Of a DNA stretch of 64,000 bases, positions 17,656 through 26,291 are shown in pieces (position 1 is the stretch's first letter; each line of letters begins with the position of its first letter). The stretch is from Levilactobacillus zymae (lineage in GTDB: Bacteria; Bacillota; Bacilli; Lactobacillales; Lactobacillaceae), in NCBI RefSeq assembly GCF_032190635.1, contig NZ_JAVLAS010000001.1, positions 992,001 through 1,056,000 of the forward strand, written 5' to 3'. The position numbers and the translations under genes are program-made. A model generated the notes under the pieces. It ran no database searches, was not told where the DNA came from, and saw only the letters and a list, made by a program, of their open reading frames with translations.

Positions 17656-18363
17656 ATGAGTAGAGTGCTAGTCGTGGATGATGAACCAGCGATTGTGACG
17701 TTGTTACAGTATAATCTGGAGCAAGCGGATTATCAGGTTGTCACGGCCATTGACGGGGAACAGGCCTTAAAGCTGGCAGAACATGAACAATTTGACGTGA
17801 TTTTGTTAGATCTGATGCTGCCGAAGTTGGATGGCGTCGAGGTGACGAAGCGCCTGCGGCAAGAAAAAATTAAGACGCCCATCATCATGATTACGGCTAA
17901 GACCAGTGAATTTGACACCGTGGTTGGCTTGGAATTGGGTGCCGATGATTATATTACTAAACCGTTCAGTCCACGAGAGGTGCTGGCGCGGATGAAGGCC
18001 GTCATGCGGCGGTATCACGATGATGCAACGCCACAAACGGCCGTGGACAACGGCCACGTCATTCACATCGCTGGGCTCAGTATCGATCAGGACAAGTTCC
18101 GGGTTAAGCGGGGGCAACAAACCATTGACCTCACCCCCAAGGAGTTCGAACTGCTTTTATTCTTTGCCAAGCGCCCGGGCAAGGTCTGGAGCCGCGAGCA
18201 GTTACTCGAAGGCGTCTGGGGCTTTGACTATAGCGGTCAGACACGGATGGTCGATATCCACGTGTCCCATTTAAGAGAAAAAATCGAAGCGGATCCCAAG
18301 CATCCCCAACTCCTAAAGACGGTTCGGGGGTTCGGTTACACCTTTGAGGCGCCCCATGAGTAA
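17656..18363 (+). CDS. phoP: Phosphate response regulator PhoP
   Basis: A 235-residue OmpR-type response regulator. The receiver domain (1-120) has the acidic pair D8/D9, the phosphoacceptor D52 in LLDLMLPKLDG and the conserved lysine in ITKPFSPRE. The winged-helix DNA-binding domain (about 135-232) shows LTPKEFELLLFFAKRPG, SREQLLEGVWG and TVRGFGYTFE. It overlaps the sensor kinase gene by eight bases and lies just upstream of the pst operon, whose promoter has a Pho box. Phosphate control is therefore the best reading; WalR is a less likely paralogue. Confidence 0.92.
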   Translation: MSRVLVVDDEPAIVTLLQYNLEQADYQVVTAIDGEQALKLAEHEQFDVILLDLMLPKLDGVEVTKRLRQEKIKTPIIMITAKTSEFDTVVGLELGADDYITKPFSPREVLARMKAVMRRYHDDATPQTAVDNGHVIHIAGLSIDQDKFRVKRGQQTIDLTPKEFELLLFFAKRPGKVWSREQLLEGVWGFDYSGQTRMVDIHVSHLREKIEADPKHPQLLKTVRGFGYTFEAPHE

Positions 18364-19744
18364 GCAAATGTTGGGAGTAAGCGGGGTGGCTCTTTTGATC
18401 ATTAACACGCTATTAGTGTGGTGTTTACGCCCCGATAGCTTGGGCATCGCCATCGGGATTGGGTGGTCGTTCGCCGTGATTGAGTGGGGCGGCTTATTGC
18501 TCTACCAGCGGTGGGCCCAGCAGCGCATTTCAATTCTGACCCGTAAGGTTGAAAAAATGCGGCACGCGGAGGCCCCGGCGCACGTGTTATTGTCCCCCCA
18601 CGATCCGTTTTATCAACTGGCCCTCCAGATCAACTATCTGCAAACTCATCAACGGAAACTTCGACGGAAGATGGCGGGGCAAAATCAGGAGTTTGCGACC
18701 CTGCTTGACTACCTCCCGGTGGGGGTCATGGTAATTGACCGGTACCGAAAGGTTGAGTTGGCTAATCCGGCCATGGAACAGTTCTTGCAACAGCAAGTGT
18801 CGCCGCGGCGGCACCCGTTCACGCAGGACGTGCAGCAATTCGAACTGGCCAGTCTGATTAACACAGCGCTTAACGAGCGGCAGATCCAACACCAGGTTCT
18901 GAAACTACCGGGAACTCCCAACGAACGCACCGTTGACGTGCAAGTGGTCTACACGGCGACCTCCCAAGACTTCTTTCAGGTGCTCGTTTTGCTCTACGAC
19001 GTCACCGAGGTCTACGCGGTTGAACAGATGCAGTTGGACTTCGTGTCGAACGCTTCGCATGAACTTAAGACGCCGGTGACGGCGATTGCGGGTTTTGCCA
19101 AGACGTTGCTCGCGGGGGCGAAGGATGATCCAGATAAGCTGGTTGAGTTCTTGAAGATTATTGATCAGCAAAGCGACCGGCTGGTGGAATTGATTAACGA
19201 CGTGTTGACCATCTCCCACATCGAGTCCGGGAACGCCGTTGAGATTAATCAGGTACCGGTGGGGCAGCAGTTGGCGGCACAGGTCCATTTGTTAGAGCCC
19301 CTAGCGGCGGTCAATCAGGTGACTTTACAAAACCAGGTGCCGGTTGATTTTGTCGCGGCAACCGACCAACGCAAGCTCGATCAGATTGTCAAAAATGTGT
19401 TGAGTAACGCCATCAAATACAACCGACCGCAGGGAACCGTGACGCTGAGTACCGCCACCACGCCGACCACTTGGTCGTTGACCGTGGCCGATACCGGAAT
19501 CGGCATTTCGCAACAGGATCAACTACGCGTCTTTGAACGCTTCTACCGGGCCGACGTTTCCCACTCGAATCAACGGGTGAGTGGCAGTGGGTTAGGGTTG
19601 GCCATCGTGCGTGAACTGGTGAAGGCGTTGAATGGTAAGCTGGCTTTGCAAAGTGAACTAGGAAGCGGGACGACCGTCACGTTGACCTTTCCCCGAGCAA
19701 CACCAACGACCGCGGATTCAGCATCGACGGGGCCGGCAGACTAA
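18356..19744 (+). CDS. phoR: Phosphate sensor histidine kinase PhoR/PnpS
   Basis: A 462-residue membrane histidine kinase. Two N-terminal hydrophobic helices (about 8-50) are followed by a PAS-like domain (about 112-220, starting LLDYLPVGVMVIDRYRKV). Next come the HisKA phosphoacceptor helix with H235 in SNASHELKTP and a HATPase domain with the N box (IVKNVLSNAIKYN), G1 (VADTGIGIS) and G2 (GSGLGLAI). There is no large extracellular sensor domain, as in the PnpS/PhoR group of streptococci and lactobacilli. Sensing probably occurs through PstSCAB-PhoU. ATG 18356 is preferred over a TTG twelve bases earlier. Confidence 0.92.
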   Translation: MSKQMLGVSGVALLIINTLLVWCLRPDSLGIAIGIGWSFAVIEWGGLLLYQRWAQQRISILTRKVEKMRHAEAPAHVLLSPHDPFYQLALQINYLQTHQRKLRRKMAGQNQEFATLLDYLPVGVMVIDRYRKVELANPAMEQFLQQQVSPRRHPFTQDVQQFELASLINTALNERQIQHQVLKLPGTPNERTVDVQVVYTATSQDFFQVLVLLYDVTEVYAVEQMQLDFVSNASHELKTPVTAIAGFAKTLLAGAKDDPDKLVEFLKIIDQQSDRLVELINDVLTISHIESGNAVEINQVPVGQQLAAQVHLLEPLAAVNQVTLQNQVPVDFVAATDQRKLDQIVKNVLSNAIKYNRPQGTVTLSTATTPTTWSLTVADTGIGISQQDQLRVFERFYRADVSHSNQRVSGSGLGLAIVRELVKALNGKLALQSELGSGTTVTLTFPRATPTTADSASTGPAD

Positions 19745-19767
19745 CCGGTTAAAATAAAACAAATCAT

Positions 19768-19797
19768 AAAGTCGATGAGTCGGATCGGCTTTTTTTG
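19768..19797 (+). terminator. Terminator after phoR
   Basis: AAGTCGAT pairs with ATCGGCTT (one G-T pair), followed by a run of eight T. Confidence 0.85.
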
Positions 19798-19821
19798 GTG
19801 TCGGCACCTTTTTGAGGGACA

Positions 19822-19875
19822 TTTACACAACCTTTACAATACGACTACATGATATTTACAATGACCCGCTATACT
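19822..19875 (+). promoter_or_regulatory. Pho box and promoter of the pst operon
   Basis: Four TTTACA-type repeats begin at 19822, 19833, 19844 (ACTACA, degenerate) and 19855, exactly 11 bases apart. This is the direct-repeat layout bound by PhoP dimers in Gram-positive bacteria. A -10 box TATACT is at 19870-19875. The -35 region is poor and covered by the repeats, as expected for an activator-dependent promoter. Confidence 0.85.
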
Positions 19876-19930
19876 GACACTTGAGAGAACCGGCGGTGGC
19901 CACACCGGTCGGTATAGGAGGGACAACGGG

Positions 19931-20818
19931 ATGACAAAACGACGATGGTTACAGGGCTTACTCCTCATGATTTTAGTAGCCCTGGGAATCTTTGCGTACC
20001 AGACCCGCCAGGTGAGTCATGCGGGCGGATCAATCACGGCAGTGGGCTCCACGGCTTTACAGCCTTTGGTTGAAGCGGCCGGTGAACAATACACGGCCGA
20101 CCACCTGGGCACGTTTATCAACGTGCAAGGCGGGGGAACCGGGACCGGGCTGAGCCAGATTCAAGAAGGCGCCGTCCAAATCGGGGATTCCGATTTATTT
20201 GCGGCTGAACAAAAGGGCATCCGGGCTAAGGGCCTGGTCGACCACCGGGTTGCGGTGGTGGGCATTACGCCGATCGTCAACCGTAAGAATGGCATTACGC
20301 ACTTAACAACCAAACAATTAACGGCCGTCTTTACTGGTCAAGCCACCAACTGGAAACAGGTCGGCGGCAAGGACCTGCCCATCGTGTTGATTAACCGGGC
20401 TCAAGGAAGTGGGACGCGGGCAACCTTTGAACAATTTGGGATTGCCGGCCACCAAGCCAAGACTGCCCAGGAACAAGATTCGTCGGGGATGGTTCGACAA
20501 ATCGTGCAGACCACTCCCGGAGCCATCAGTTACGTGGCCTTTTCCTATGTAACCAAGGCGGTTCAGGCCGTTAGCTTGAACGGCGTAGCGCCCACTGAAG
20601 CCAACGTGGTCACTAACCGCTGGAAGATCTGGTCGTACGAACATCTGTATACCAAGGGCCAGCCTACGGGACTGACCAAAGACTTCATCGCCTACGTGCA
20701 ATCTCCCACGATTCAGAAAACGCTGGTGCGTCAATTAGGTTACCTGTCGCCCAGCCAGATGCACGTAGAACGTGACGTTAACGGCCAAGTGACGCCGATT
20801 GGAGGGACCCGCTCATGA
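19931..20818 (+). CDS. pstS: Phosphate-binding protein PstS
   Basis: A 295-residue substrate-binding protein of the high-affinity phosphate ABC importer. Phosphate-contacting motifs are visible: AVGSTALQP near residue 36, the GGGTGTGL loop near 67, IGDSDL near 83 and RAQGSGTRATF near 156. The N-terminus has one hydrophobic helix (about 8-25) but no cysteine in lipobox position, so it is probably held by an uncleaved signal anchor and not by lipid. RBS AGGAGG precedes the ATG. It heads the pstSCABB-phoU operon and overlaps pstC by four bases. Confidence 0.93.
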   Translation: MTKRRWLQGLLLMILVALGIFAYQTRQVSHAGGSITAVGSTALQPLVEAAGEQYTADHLGTFINVQGGGTGTGLSQIQEGAVQIGDSDLFAAEQKGIRAKGLVDHRVAVVGITPIVNRKNGITHLTTKQLTAVFTGQATNWKQVGGKDLPIVLINRAQGSGTRATFEQFGIAGHQAKTAQEQDSSGMVRQIVQTTPGAISYVAFSYVTKAVQAVSLNGVAPTEANVVTNRWKIWSYEHLYTKGQPTGLTKDFIAYVQSPTIQKTLVRQLGYLSPSQMHVERDVNGQVTPIGGTRS

Positions 20819-21747
20819 CCAAATCACCTGAACAATTGGAACAAGAACTGAAACGCCGTTCCAAGGCGGCCAAGCTAGAAATCTGGGGCCGGGTGGTCAG
20901 TTTTTCGGCTCTCATTTTGATTGTGGCCGTCGTGGTGGCCATTATCGGATTCGTGGCCTCTAAGGGGATCGCCACGTTTACCACTAACCACGTCAATCTT
21001 TGGGACTTTTTAAGTGGTAAAAATTGGAATCCTAGTCTGACGGACGCGCACGGCAAACCCGAGGTGGGGGCGCTGTCGATGATCGTCGGGTCATTTCTGA
21101 TTACGATCCTATCGGCTATCGTGGCCACGCCGTTTGCAATTGGCACGGCGGTCTTCATGAACGAGATCTCGCCTAACCGGGGCGCCAAGATCTTACAACC
21201 CGTCACCGAACTGCTGGTGGGGATTCCTTCCGTCGTTTACGGGTTCATCGGCTTGAGCGTGGTCGTGCCATTTACCCGTTCGGTCTTTGGCGGTAGCGGG
21301 TTCGGGATTTTATCCGGGACCTGTGTGTTGTTCGTGATGATCTTACCGACGGTGACGTCGATGAGTGCCGACGCCTTACGCGCCGTACCCCGGTACTACC
21401 GGGAAGCATCGTTAGCCCTCGGTGCCACGCAATGGCAGACCATCTACAAGGTGGTCTTACGAGCGGCCACGCCAGGATTGATGACGGCGGTGGTCTTCGG
21501 GATGGCGCGGGCCTTTGGTGAAGCTTTGGCGGTTCAAATGGTTATCGGGAACGCGGCGCTGATGCCGCATTCGCTGGTCGATCCGGCGGCGACGTTAACG
21601 TCGGTCTTGACCACCGGGATCGGGAATACCGTGATGGGCTCGCTGCAAAACAATGCCCTGTGGTCCTTGGCCCTAGTTTTACTGCTGATGTCATTGGTCT
21701 TCAACTTGATTATCCGGTTAATTGGTCGAAAGGGGCGTCTCCAATAA
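20815..21747 (+). CDS. pstC: Phosphate ABC transporter permease PstC
   Basis: A 310-residue inner-membrane permease with six membrane segments, one of the two channel-forming subunits of the phosphate importer. The cytoplasmic EAA loop that docks the ATPase is clear in YYREASLALGATQWQTIYKVVL around residue 193 (key residues E197, A198, G202). ATGA overlap with pstS couples the two. Confidence 0.95.
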   Translation: MTKSPEQLEQELKRRSKAAKLEIWGRVVSFSALILIVAVVVAIIGFVASKGIATFTTNHVNLWDFLSGKNWNPSLTDAHGKPEVGALSMIVGSFLITILSAIVATPFAIGTAVFMNEISPNRGAKILQPVTELLVGIPSVVYGFIGLSVVVPFTRSVFGGSGFGILSGTCVLFVMILPTVTSMSADALRAVPRYYREASLALGATQWQTIYKVVLRAATPGLMTAVVFGMARAFGEALAVQMVIGNAALMPHSLVDPAATLTSVLTTGIGNTVMGSLQNNALWSLALVLLLMSLVFNLIIRLIGRKGRLQ

Positions 21748-21748
21748 T

Positions 21749-22633
21749 ATGAATTCCAAAGTTCAAAATAAAATTGCGATTGGCGTGCTCTACGGCATTG
21801 CCGGGCTGGTGGTTCTGATCTTGCTGGCCCTGGTGGGATACATTCTGGTGAGTGGCTTACCGAAAGTCAGCTGGCACTTCTTGACCACGCCCGCGAAGGC
21901 CTTCTTAAAGGGCGGGGGAATTGGCGTCCAACTCTTTAACTCGTTTTACCTCTTGATTTTAGCCATGCTCATCTCGTTTCCCATCGCGTTGGGTGCGGCC
22001 ATTTACCTGTACGAATATGCTAAGGACAATTGGGTCACCAACTTGGTTCGGACGGCGATTGAAATTCTGAGTTCGCTGCCTTCCGTGGTGGTGGGACTGT
22101 TTGGTTTCCTGTTCTTCGTGGTGAAGTTGCGCTTAGGGTTCTCAATTCTGTCCGGGGCCTTTGCATTAACCTTCTTCAACTTACCCTTGCTGACGAGAAG
22201 TGTTGAAGATTCCCTGCACACCATCGACGACAAGCAGCGCGAAGGGGGCCTAGCGTTAGGCCTCTCGCGATGGGAAACCGTGACGCGGGTGATCTTACCC
22301 GCCGCAGTTCCCAGTATCCTGACCGGGGTGATTCTAAGTGCCGGGCGGGTCTTTGGGGAAGCCGCCGCGTTGATTTACACGGCCGGTCAAAGTGCCCCCG
22401 CGTTAAACTTCATGGACTGGAATCCCTTTAACATCTCCAGTCCGTTAAACCCGATGCGCCCTGCCGAAACGCTGGCGGTCCACATCTGGAAGATTAATTC
22501 AGAAGGCATTATGCCGGATGCTAAGGCGATTTCGTCCGGTTCATCCGCGGTCTTGGTGATCGCGATTCTGCTCTTCAACTTGGCCGCCCGGTATCTGGGA
22601 AAGCGGCTGTACAAGCGGCTCACGTCGGCTTAA
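21749..22633 (+). CDS. pstA: Phosphate ABC transporter permease PstA
   Basis: A 294-residue permease, partner of PstC. The EAA loop lies near residue 165 (REGGLALGLSRWETVTRVIL). The start is taken at the ATG 21749, two bases after the pstC stop. Longer readings begin inside pstC and would add nine residues without a better RBS. Six membrane segments are predicted. Confidence 0.94.
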   Translation: MNSKVQNKIAIGVLYGIAGLVVLILLALVGYILVSGLPKVSWHFLTTPAKAFLKGGGIGVQLFNSFYLLILAMLISFPIALGAAIYLYEYAKDNWVTNLVRTAIEILSSLPSVVVGLFGFLFFVVKLRLGFSILSGAFALTFFNLPLLTRSVEDSLHTIDDKQREGGLALGLSRWETVTRVILPAAVPSILTGVILSAGRVFGEAAALIYTAGQSAPALNFMDWNPFNISSPLNPMRPAETLAVHIWKINSEGIMPDAKAISSGSSAVLVIAILLFNLAARYLGKRLYKRLTSA

Positions 22634-22645
22634 GGAGGAACGCCT

Positions 22646-23470
22646 ATGTTTATGAGTAGTGATATTGCCAAGCCGAACGCCATGGCGGAGCGGCACATCG
22701 TCCAACCGACCGATCCGCAGCACCCCATTGTGTTGTCGACGGAAGGCCTACACGTTTTTTACGGTGAGAAGGAGGCCATCTACGAAGGTGACCTGCAGTT
22801 TGCCCGTAACCAGATTACGGCGTTAATTGGGGCTTCAGGGTCCGGTAAATCCACTTTCTTGCGGTCGCTAAATCGGATGAATGACCGGATTGCCACCGTT
22901 AAGGGCCGGATCATGTATCGGGGCGTGGACATCAACCAACCCGATATCGACGTTTACGAGATGCGCCGGCGAATCGGCATGGTGTTTCAACGACCGAATC
23001 CCTTTGCGAAGTCGATCTACGATAATATTGCGTTCGCCTTGCGCTTGCGGGGCGTAACGGCTAAAAATAAATTAGATGAGATTGTGGAAACCTCGTTGCG
23101 TCAAGCGGCGCTGTGGGACCAAGTCAAAGACGAACTGGACAAGAGTGCTTTAGCCTTGTCCGGGGGTCAAGCGCAACGGCTGTGTATTGCCCGCGCAATC
23201 GCCGTTAAACCCGACGTGTTGCTGTTGGACGAACCCGCTAGTGCCCTAGATCCCGTATCAACCGGTCAACTGGAAGATACGTTGTTGAAGCTAAAGCAGC
23301 ACTACACGATCATTATCGTGACGCACAACATGCAACAGGCCGCGCGGATCAGTGAATATACGGCGTTCTTTAATCAAGGACGGGTGTTGGAATACGATAC
23401 CACCAGCCACATCTTCACGAATCCGCAGGTCCAGGTCACGAGTGATTATGTTTCGGGGAACTTTGGTTAG
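22646..23470 (+). CDS. pstB: Phosphate ABC transporter ATPase PstB, first copy
   Basis: A 274-residue ABC ATPase. Walker [10 protein letters not shown] lies near residue 64, the signature LSGGQAQR near 171 and Walker [14 protein letters not shown] near 191. The first 27 residues form an extension not found in the second copy. RBS TAAGGAGG is strong. Two adjacent pstB genes are common in lactobacilli and streptococci; they may form a heterodimeric ATPase under the PstCA channel. The signature here is LSGGQAQR against LSGGQQQR in the second copy. Confidence 0.94.
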   Translation: MFMSSDIAKPNAMAERHIVQPTDPQHPIVLSTEGLHVFYGEKEAIYEGDLQFARNQITALIGASGSGKSTFLRSLNRMNDRIATVKGRIMYRGVDINQPDIDVYEMRRRIGMVFQRPNPFAKSIYDNIAFALRLRGVTAKNKLDEIVETSLRQAALWDQVKDELDKSALALSGGQAQRLCIARAIAVKPDVLLLDEPASALDPVSTGQLEDTLLKLKQHYTIIIVTHNMQQAARISEYTAFFNQGRVLEYDTTSHIFTNPQVQVTSDYVSGNFG

Positions 23471-23486
23471 CGAGGAGCGAGGAAGA

Positions 23487-24245
23487 ATGAGTAAGGAAAT
23501 TTTAACGACCCAGGACTTACACCTGTACTACGGGAATAAGGAAGCTCTTAAGGGTATTAATTTGAACTTCGATGAGAAGGGGATTACGGCGTTAATTGGG
23601 CCGTCTGGCTGTGGGAAGTCGACCTACTTGCGGACACTGAACCGGATGAACGACTTGATTCCGGGCGTCACCATCACGGGAACCGTGCAGTTCAAAGGGG
23701 AAGACCTGTACGCACCCAACGCCGATACGGTTCAGATTCGTAAGGAAATTGGGATGGTGTTCCAACAACCCAACCCGTTTCCGTTTTCCATCTACGATAA
23801 CGTGATCTACGGGTTGCGCATTGCGGGGGAACGCGATAAGGAAAAACTCGATGCCGTGGTTGAGAAGTCCTTGCGGCAAGCCGCCGTCTGGGATGAAGTC
23901 AAAGACCACTTGCACGAAAGCGCGTTGGCCTTGTCCGGGGGACAACAACAACGGGTCTGCATCGCGCGGGTTCTGGCCGTGTCACCGGAGATTATCCTGC
24001 TGGACGAACCGACCAGTGCCTTGGACCCGGTCTCCAGTAGCCAAATTGAAGCGACCCTCTTGAATTTGCGTCACGATTATACGATTATTACAGTAACCCA
24101 CAACCTCCAGCAGGCCTCGCGGATTGCCGATCGGACGGCCTTCTTTATGAACGGCGAACTGGTGGAAGTGGATCAAACGAAGAATATTTTCATGAACCCA
24201 GCCAAGAAACAAACGGAAGACTACATTAGTGGTCGGTTCGGATAA
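23487..24245 (+). CDS. pstB: Phosphate ABC transporter ATPase PstB, second copy
   Basis: A 252-residue ABC ATPase with Walker [10 protein letters not shown], signature LSGGQQQR and Walker [14 protein letters not shown], all canonical. It starts at the ATG 23487 behind GAGGAGCGAGGAAG. The frame is open upstream into the first pstB, but the extra residues are a different-frame reading of that gene. It energises phosphate import together with, or instead of, the first PstB. Confidence 0.94.
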   Translation: MSKEILTTQDLHLYYGNKEALKGINLNFDEKGITALIGPSGCGKSTYLRTLNRMNDLIPGVTITGTVQFKGEDLYAPNADTVQIRKEIGMVFQQPNPFPFSIYDNVIYGLRIAGERDKEKLDAVVEKSLRQAAVWDEVKDHLHESALALSGGQQQRVCIARVLAVSPEIILLDEPTSALDPVSSSQIEATLLNLRHDYTIITVTHNLQQASRIADRTAFFMNGELVEVDQTKNIFMNPAKKQTEDYISGRFG

Positions 24246-24259
24246 TAGGAGGTAGACCG

Positions 24260-24937
24260 ATGCGCCGGTTATTTGATGACGAATTAGCAGAATTGGATGC
24301 AGACTTTACGGAAATGGGGATGCTGGTCAGCGAGGTGATCCAGAAGTCAGTGAACGCGTTTATTGAACGCGACGCCACTACGGCTCAGTCGATCATCGAC
24401 CATGATCACGACATCAACGAACGAGAAATTGCGTTAGAGAAGAAGACGTTCGAAATGATTGCGCTGTACCAACCGGTGACGACCGATCTACGCGAAATCG
24501 TGACGATCTTAAAGGCCGTTTCTGATTTGGAACGCGCCGGGGACCACGCCCGTAACATTGCCCATTCGACCATTAAGATGGGTGAAAAGCAGAAGGTGCC
24601 GGCACTGGAGCAGCTGATGGCTGAGATGGGTCAGATGACTACCAAGATGGTGCAGGACGTATTGGCGGCCTATGTGAATAAGGACGACCACGAAGCCCGG
24701 TCGTTAGCCGACGTAGACCGGCAACTCGATCACCTGAATCATCAGGTCCGGAACCTGAGCTACCGCGCAATGAGCCAGGACGCAACCTTCGAAACGGGGG
24801 CGTCGATTTACTTAAACGTGGCACAGGACTTGAGTCGGATTGGCGATTACGTGACCAACGTGTGTGAATGGATCATTTACCTGCGGTCCGGCAAGATCGT
24901 GGAACTGAACTCGGCTAGCGAAGGCACGGAAAACTAG
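24260..24937 (+). CDS. phoU: Phosphate uptake regulator PhoU
   Basis: A 225-residue all-helical protein built of two PhoU three-helix repeats. Each carries the metal-binding E/DxxxD pattern (DLERAGDHARNIAH near residue 90 and DLSRIGDYVTNVCEW near 195). PhoU links the Pst transporter to the PhoR kinase and shuts the regulon down when phosphate is plentiful. It is the last gene of the pst operon, with RBS AGGAGG 14 bases after pstB. Confidence 0.95.
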   Translation: MRRLFDDELAELDADFTEMGMLVSEVIQKSVNAFIERDATTAQSIIDHDHDINEREIALEKKTFEMIALYQPVTTDLREIVTILKAVSDLERAGDHARNIAHSTIKMGEKQKVPALEQLMAEMGQMTTKMVQDVLAAYVNKDDHEARSLADVDRQLDHLNHQVRNLSYRAMSQDATFETGASIYLNVAQDLSRIGDYVTNVCEWIIYLRSGKIVELNSASEGTEN

Positions 24938-25020
24938 ACTAGAAGAGAGACCGGCCGGAGTGATCGAGGTGAGTCTGGGACAGAAGCCCCAGGCTCTTCA
25001 GTGTCTCCGAATATTTAGTG

Positions 25021-25131
25021 TCGAAACGTGCGCCAAAAGGCAGCCGGTTCCGCTTAACCCCGTAAAGTCGCCAGCCAACCCAAATTCAGGATTGTCCGGC
25101 TTACGACGTTCATGCTCACCAGCTAATCGCC
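25021..25131 (+). repeat. Dispersed noncoding element, copy A
   Basis: This stretch matches the reverse complement of 41192-41299 in ordered blocks: CGAAACGTGC, GGTTCCGCTTA, CCCC, AGCCA, GACGTTnATGCTCnCCnGCT. By eye about two-thirds of positions agree. Copy A sits between inverted repeats GAGTCTGGGACAGAA (24971-24985) and TTTTGTCCCACTCTC (25132-25146). No reading frame is shared between the copies, so it is noncoding. It lies in the 3' region of the pst operon transcript before the terminator. Confidence 0.65.
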
Positions 25132-25178
25132 TTTTGTCCCACTCTCATAATTCTTACCGAAATTTGAAGATTTTACCT

Positions 25179-25222
25179 AGCGGCCACTGAAAACTTGCTT
25201 TCAGTGGCCGCTTTCGTTATTC
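25179..25222 (+). terminator. Terminator of the pst-phoU operon
   Basis: AGCGGCCACTGAAA (25179-25192) pairs perfectly with TTTCAGTGGCCGCT (25199-25212), followed by a T-rich stretch. Confidence 0.9.
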
Positions 25223-25410
25223 TTTTCCCAATAGGACAAGTTGCAAAAGCTGTGTCGGGCTGGTAAGTGTAACGATTATCGCGGACTTAAGCCCCGCGGT
25301 GCATGCCGGGAGAGTTAACGAGGCTGTAAACCCACCCTGCCTTTAGGTTATCAACGACCAGCTTTAGCTTAATTAACTTGTGACACACAAATGATAAGGA
25401 GGCCATGACA

Positions 25411-25749
25411 ATGGCAGCAAAGAAAAAACTCGTGCGTTCCCGGACCAACCGCTTAGTCGGCGGGGTCTTGGGGGGAATCGCCGATTACTTCGGCTGGAAT
25501 GCCAACCTATTGCGATTGATCTACGTGATTGTGACGATTTCCATTCCGTTCATGCACGTGGTGTTGGGCCTATTGGTCTACGTGATTTTAATGACGTTTA
25601 TTCCGTTGGACGACTCGCACCCCACCGGCTCCAGCTTCAGCGACCTGTTTGGCTTTGGTCGCGGGGGGCAGCAAACTAATCCGAAAGCCGACCGAAAAGT
25701 CATTCACGACGTCACGGAACACGACGTTCATCGTAAGGACGGTGAGTAA
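25411..25749 (+). CDS. PspC-domain membrane protein
   Basis: A 112-residue protein with an N-terminal PspC domain (about 5-65). It contains the typical RSRTNRLVGGVLGGIADYFGWN and one to two hydrophobic segments, followed by a Gly- and charged-rich cytoplasmic tail. PspC proteins take part in envelope stress responses. The ATG at 25411 is eight bases from AAGGAGG; the ATG at 25405 is too close to it. The following yvlD-like gene starts immediately after the stop, as in the Bacillus yvlC-yvlD pair. Confidence 0.85.
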   Translation: MAAKKKLVRSRTNRLVGGVLGGIADYFGWNANLLRLIYVIVTISIPFMHVVLGLLVYVILMTFIPLDDSHPTGSSFSDLFGFGRGGQQTNPKADRKVIHDVTEHDVHRKDGE

Positions 25750-26121
25750 ATGCGGTTTTGGACCCGAATTTTAGTCAATGCCTTAATTTTTCTCGCGTTA
25801 GCCGGTTTCTTCCAGAGCTCCTTGGCCGGGAGTTACCAGCACGCGTTCTACGTTTCTGGCGTGGGAATTGCGTTGTTGGCTAGCCTAGTGCTGGCCGTGT
25901 TAAACGCGGTGGTCAAGCCCATTTTGTTCGTACTATCGCTACCCATTACGATCTTGACGTTGGGGTTGTTTAGCGTGGTGCTTAACGCCATCATGCTGGA
26001 ACTGACGGCTTGGTTCGTCGGGAGTAACTTCGCCTTTGCGTCCTTTGGGGTGACCCTGATCGTGGCCATCGTGATGTCGTTATTTAACGCTATCATCAGC
26101 GATCACTTTGCCCGGGGGTAG
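25750..26121 (+). CDS. YvlD-family membrane protein (phage-holin-like PF04020)
   Basis: A 123-residue protein with four hydrophobic segments of the YvlD / mycobacterial-holin-like family. The conserved LNAVVKPILFVLSLPITILTLGLF lies near residue 56 (key N57, K61, P62, P69, G75). The function is unknown, and family members accompany PspC-type stress genes. Its ATG abuts the pspC stop codon, so the two are co-transcribed, probably as an envelope-stress unit. It precedes hprK, the order also found in Bacillus. Confidence 0.82.
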   Translation: MRFWTRILVNALIFLALAGFFQSSLAGSYQHAFYVSGVGIALLASLVLAVLNAVVKPILFVLSLPITILTLGLFSVVLNAIMLELTAWFVGSNFAFASFGVTLIVAIVMSLFNAIISDHFARG

Positions 26122-26156
26122 TTCACCAGCGCCCAGTTGTTTGGGCTAATCGGTTA

Positions 26157-26170
26157 AGTAAGCGCTATCT
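26157..26170 (+). promoter_or_regulatory. cre-like site upstream of hprK
   Basis: AGTAAGCGCTATCT matches the cre core at 12 of 14 positions; the first and last bases differ. It lies about 75 bases upstream of the putative hprK -10 box TGCTAAAAT (26241-26249). Confidence 0.4.
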
Positions 26171-26240
26171 TTAGGCGGTTAATGATTATTAAAGCGGCCG
26201 CGGTAACGAATTGAATTTGATAGGAGAAGCCCCGCTAAAG

Positions 26241-26249
26241 TGCTAAAAT
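26241..26249 (+). promoter_or_regulatory. Extended -10 promoter of hprK
   Basis: TGCTAAAAT is a TGn-extended -10 box; TTGATA upstream is too far (21 bases) to be a standard -35. Confidence 0.5.
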
Positions 26250-26291
26250 TAGGGTATGTTTTATGAGACGATGTAGTTAGGAGGAACATGC

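Noticed and set aside
24960..25190. Open frame of 76 codons after phoU
   Set aside because: It lies within the dispersed noncoding element, has no RBS, and its reading frame is not kept in the second copy.
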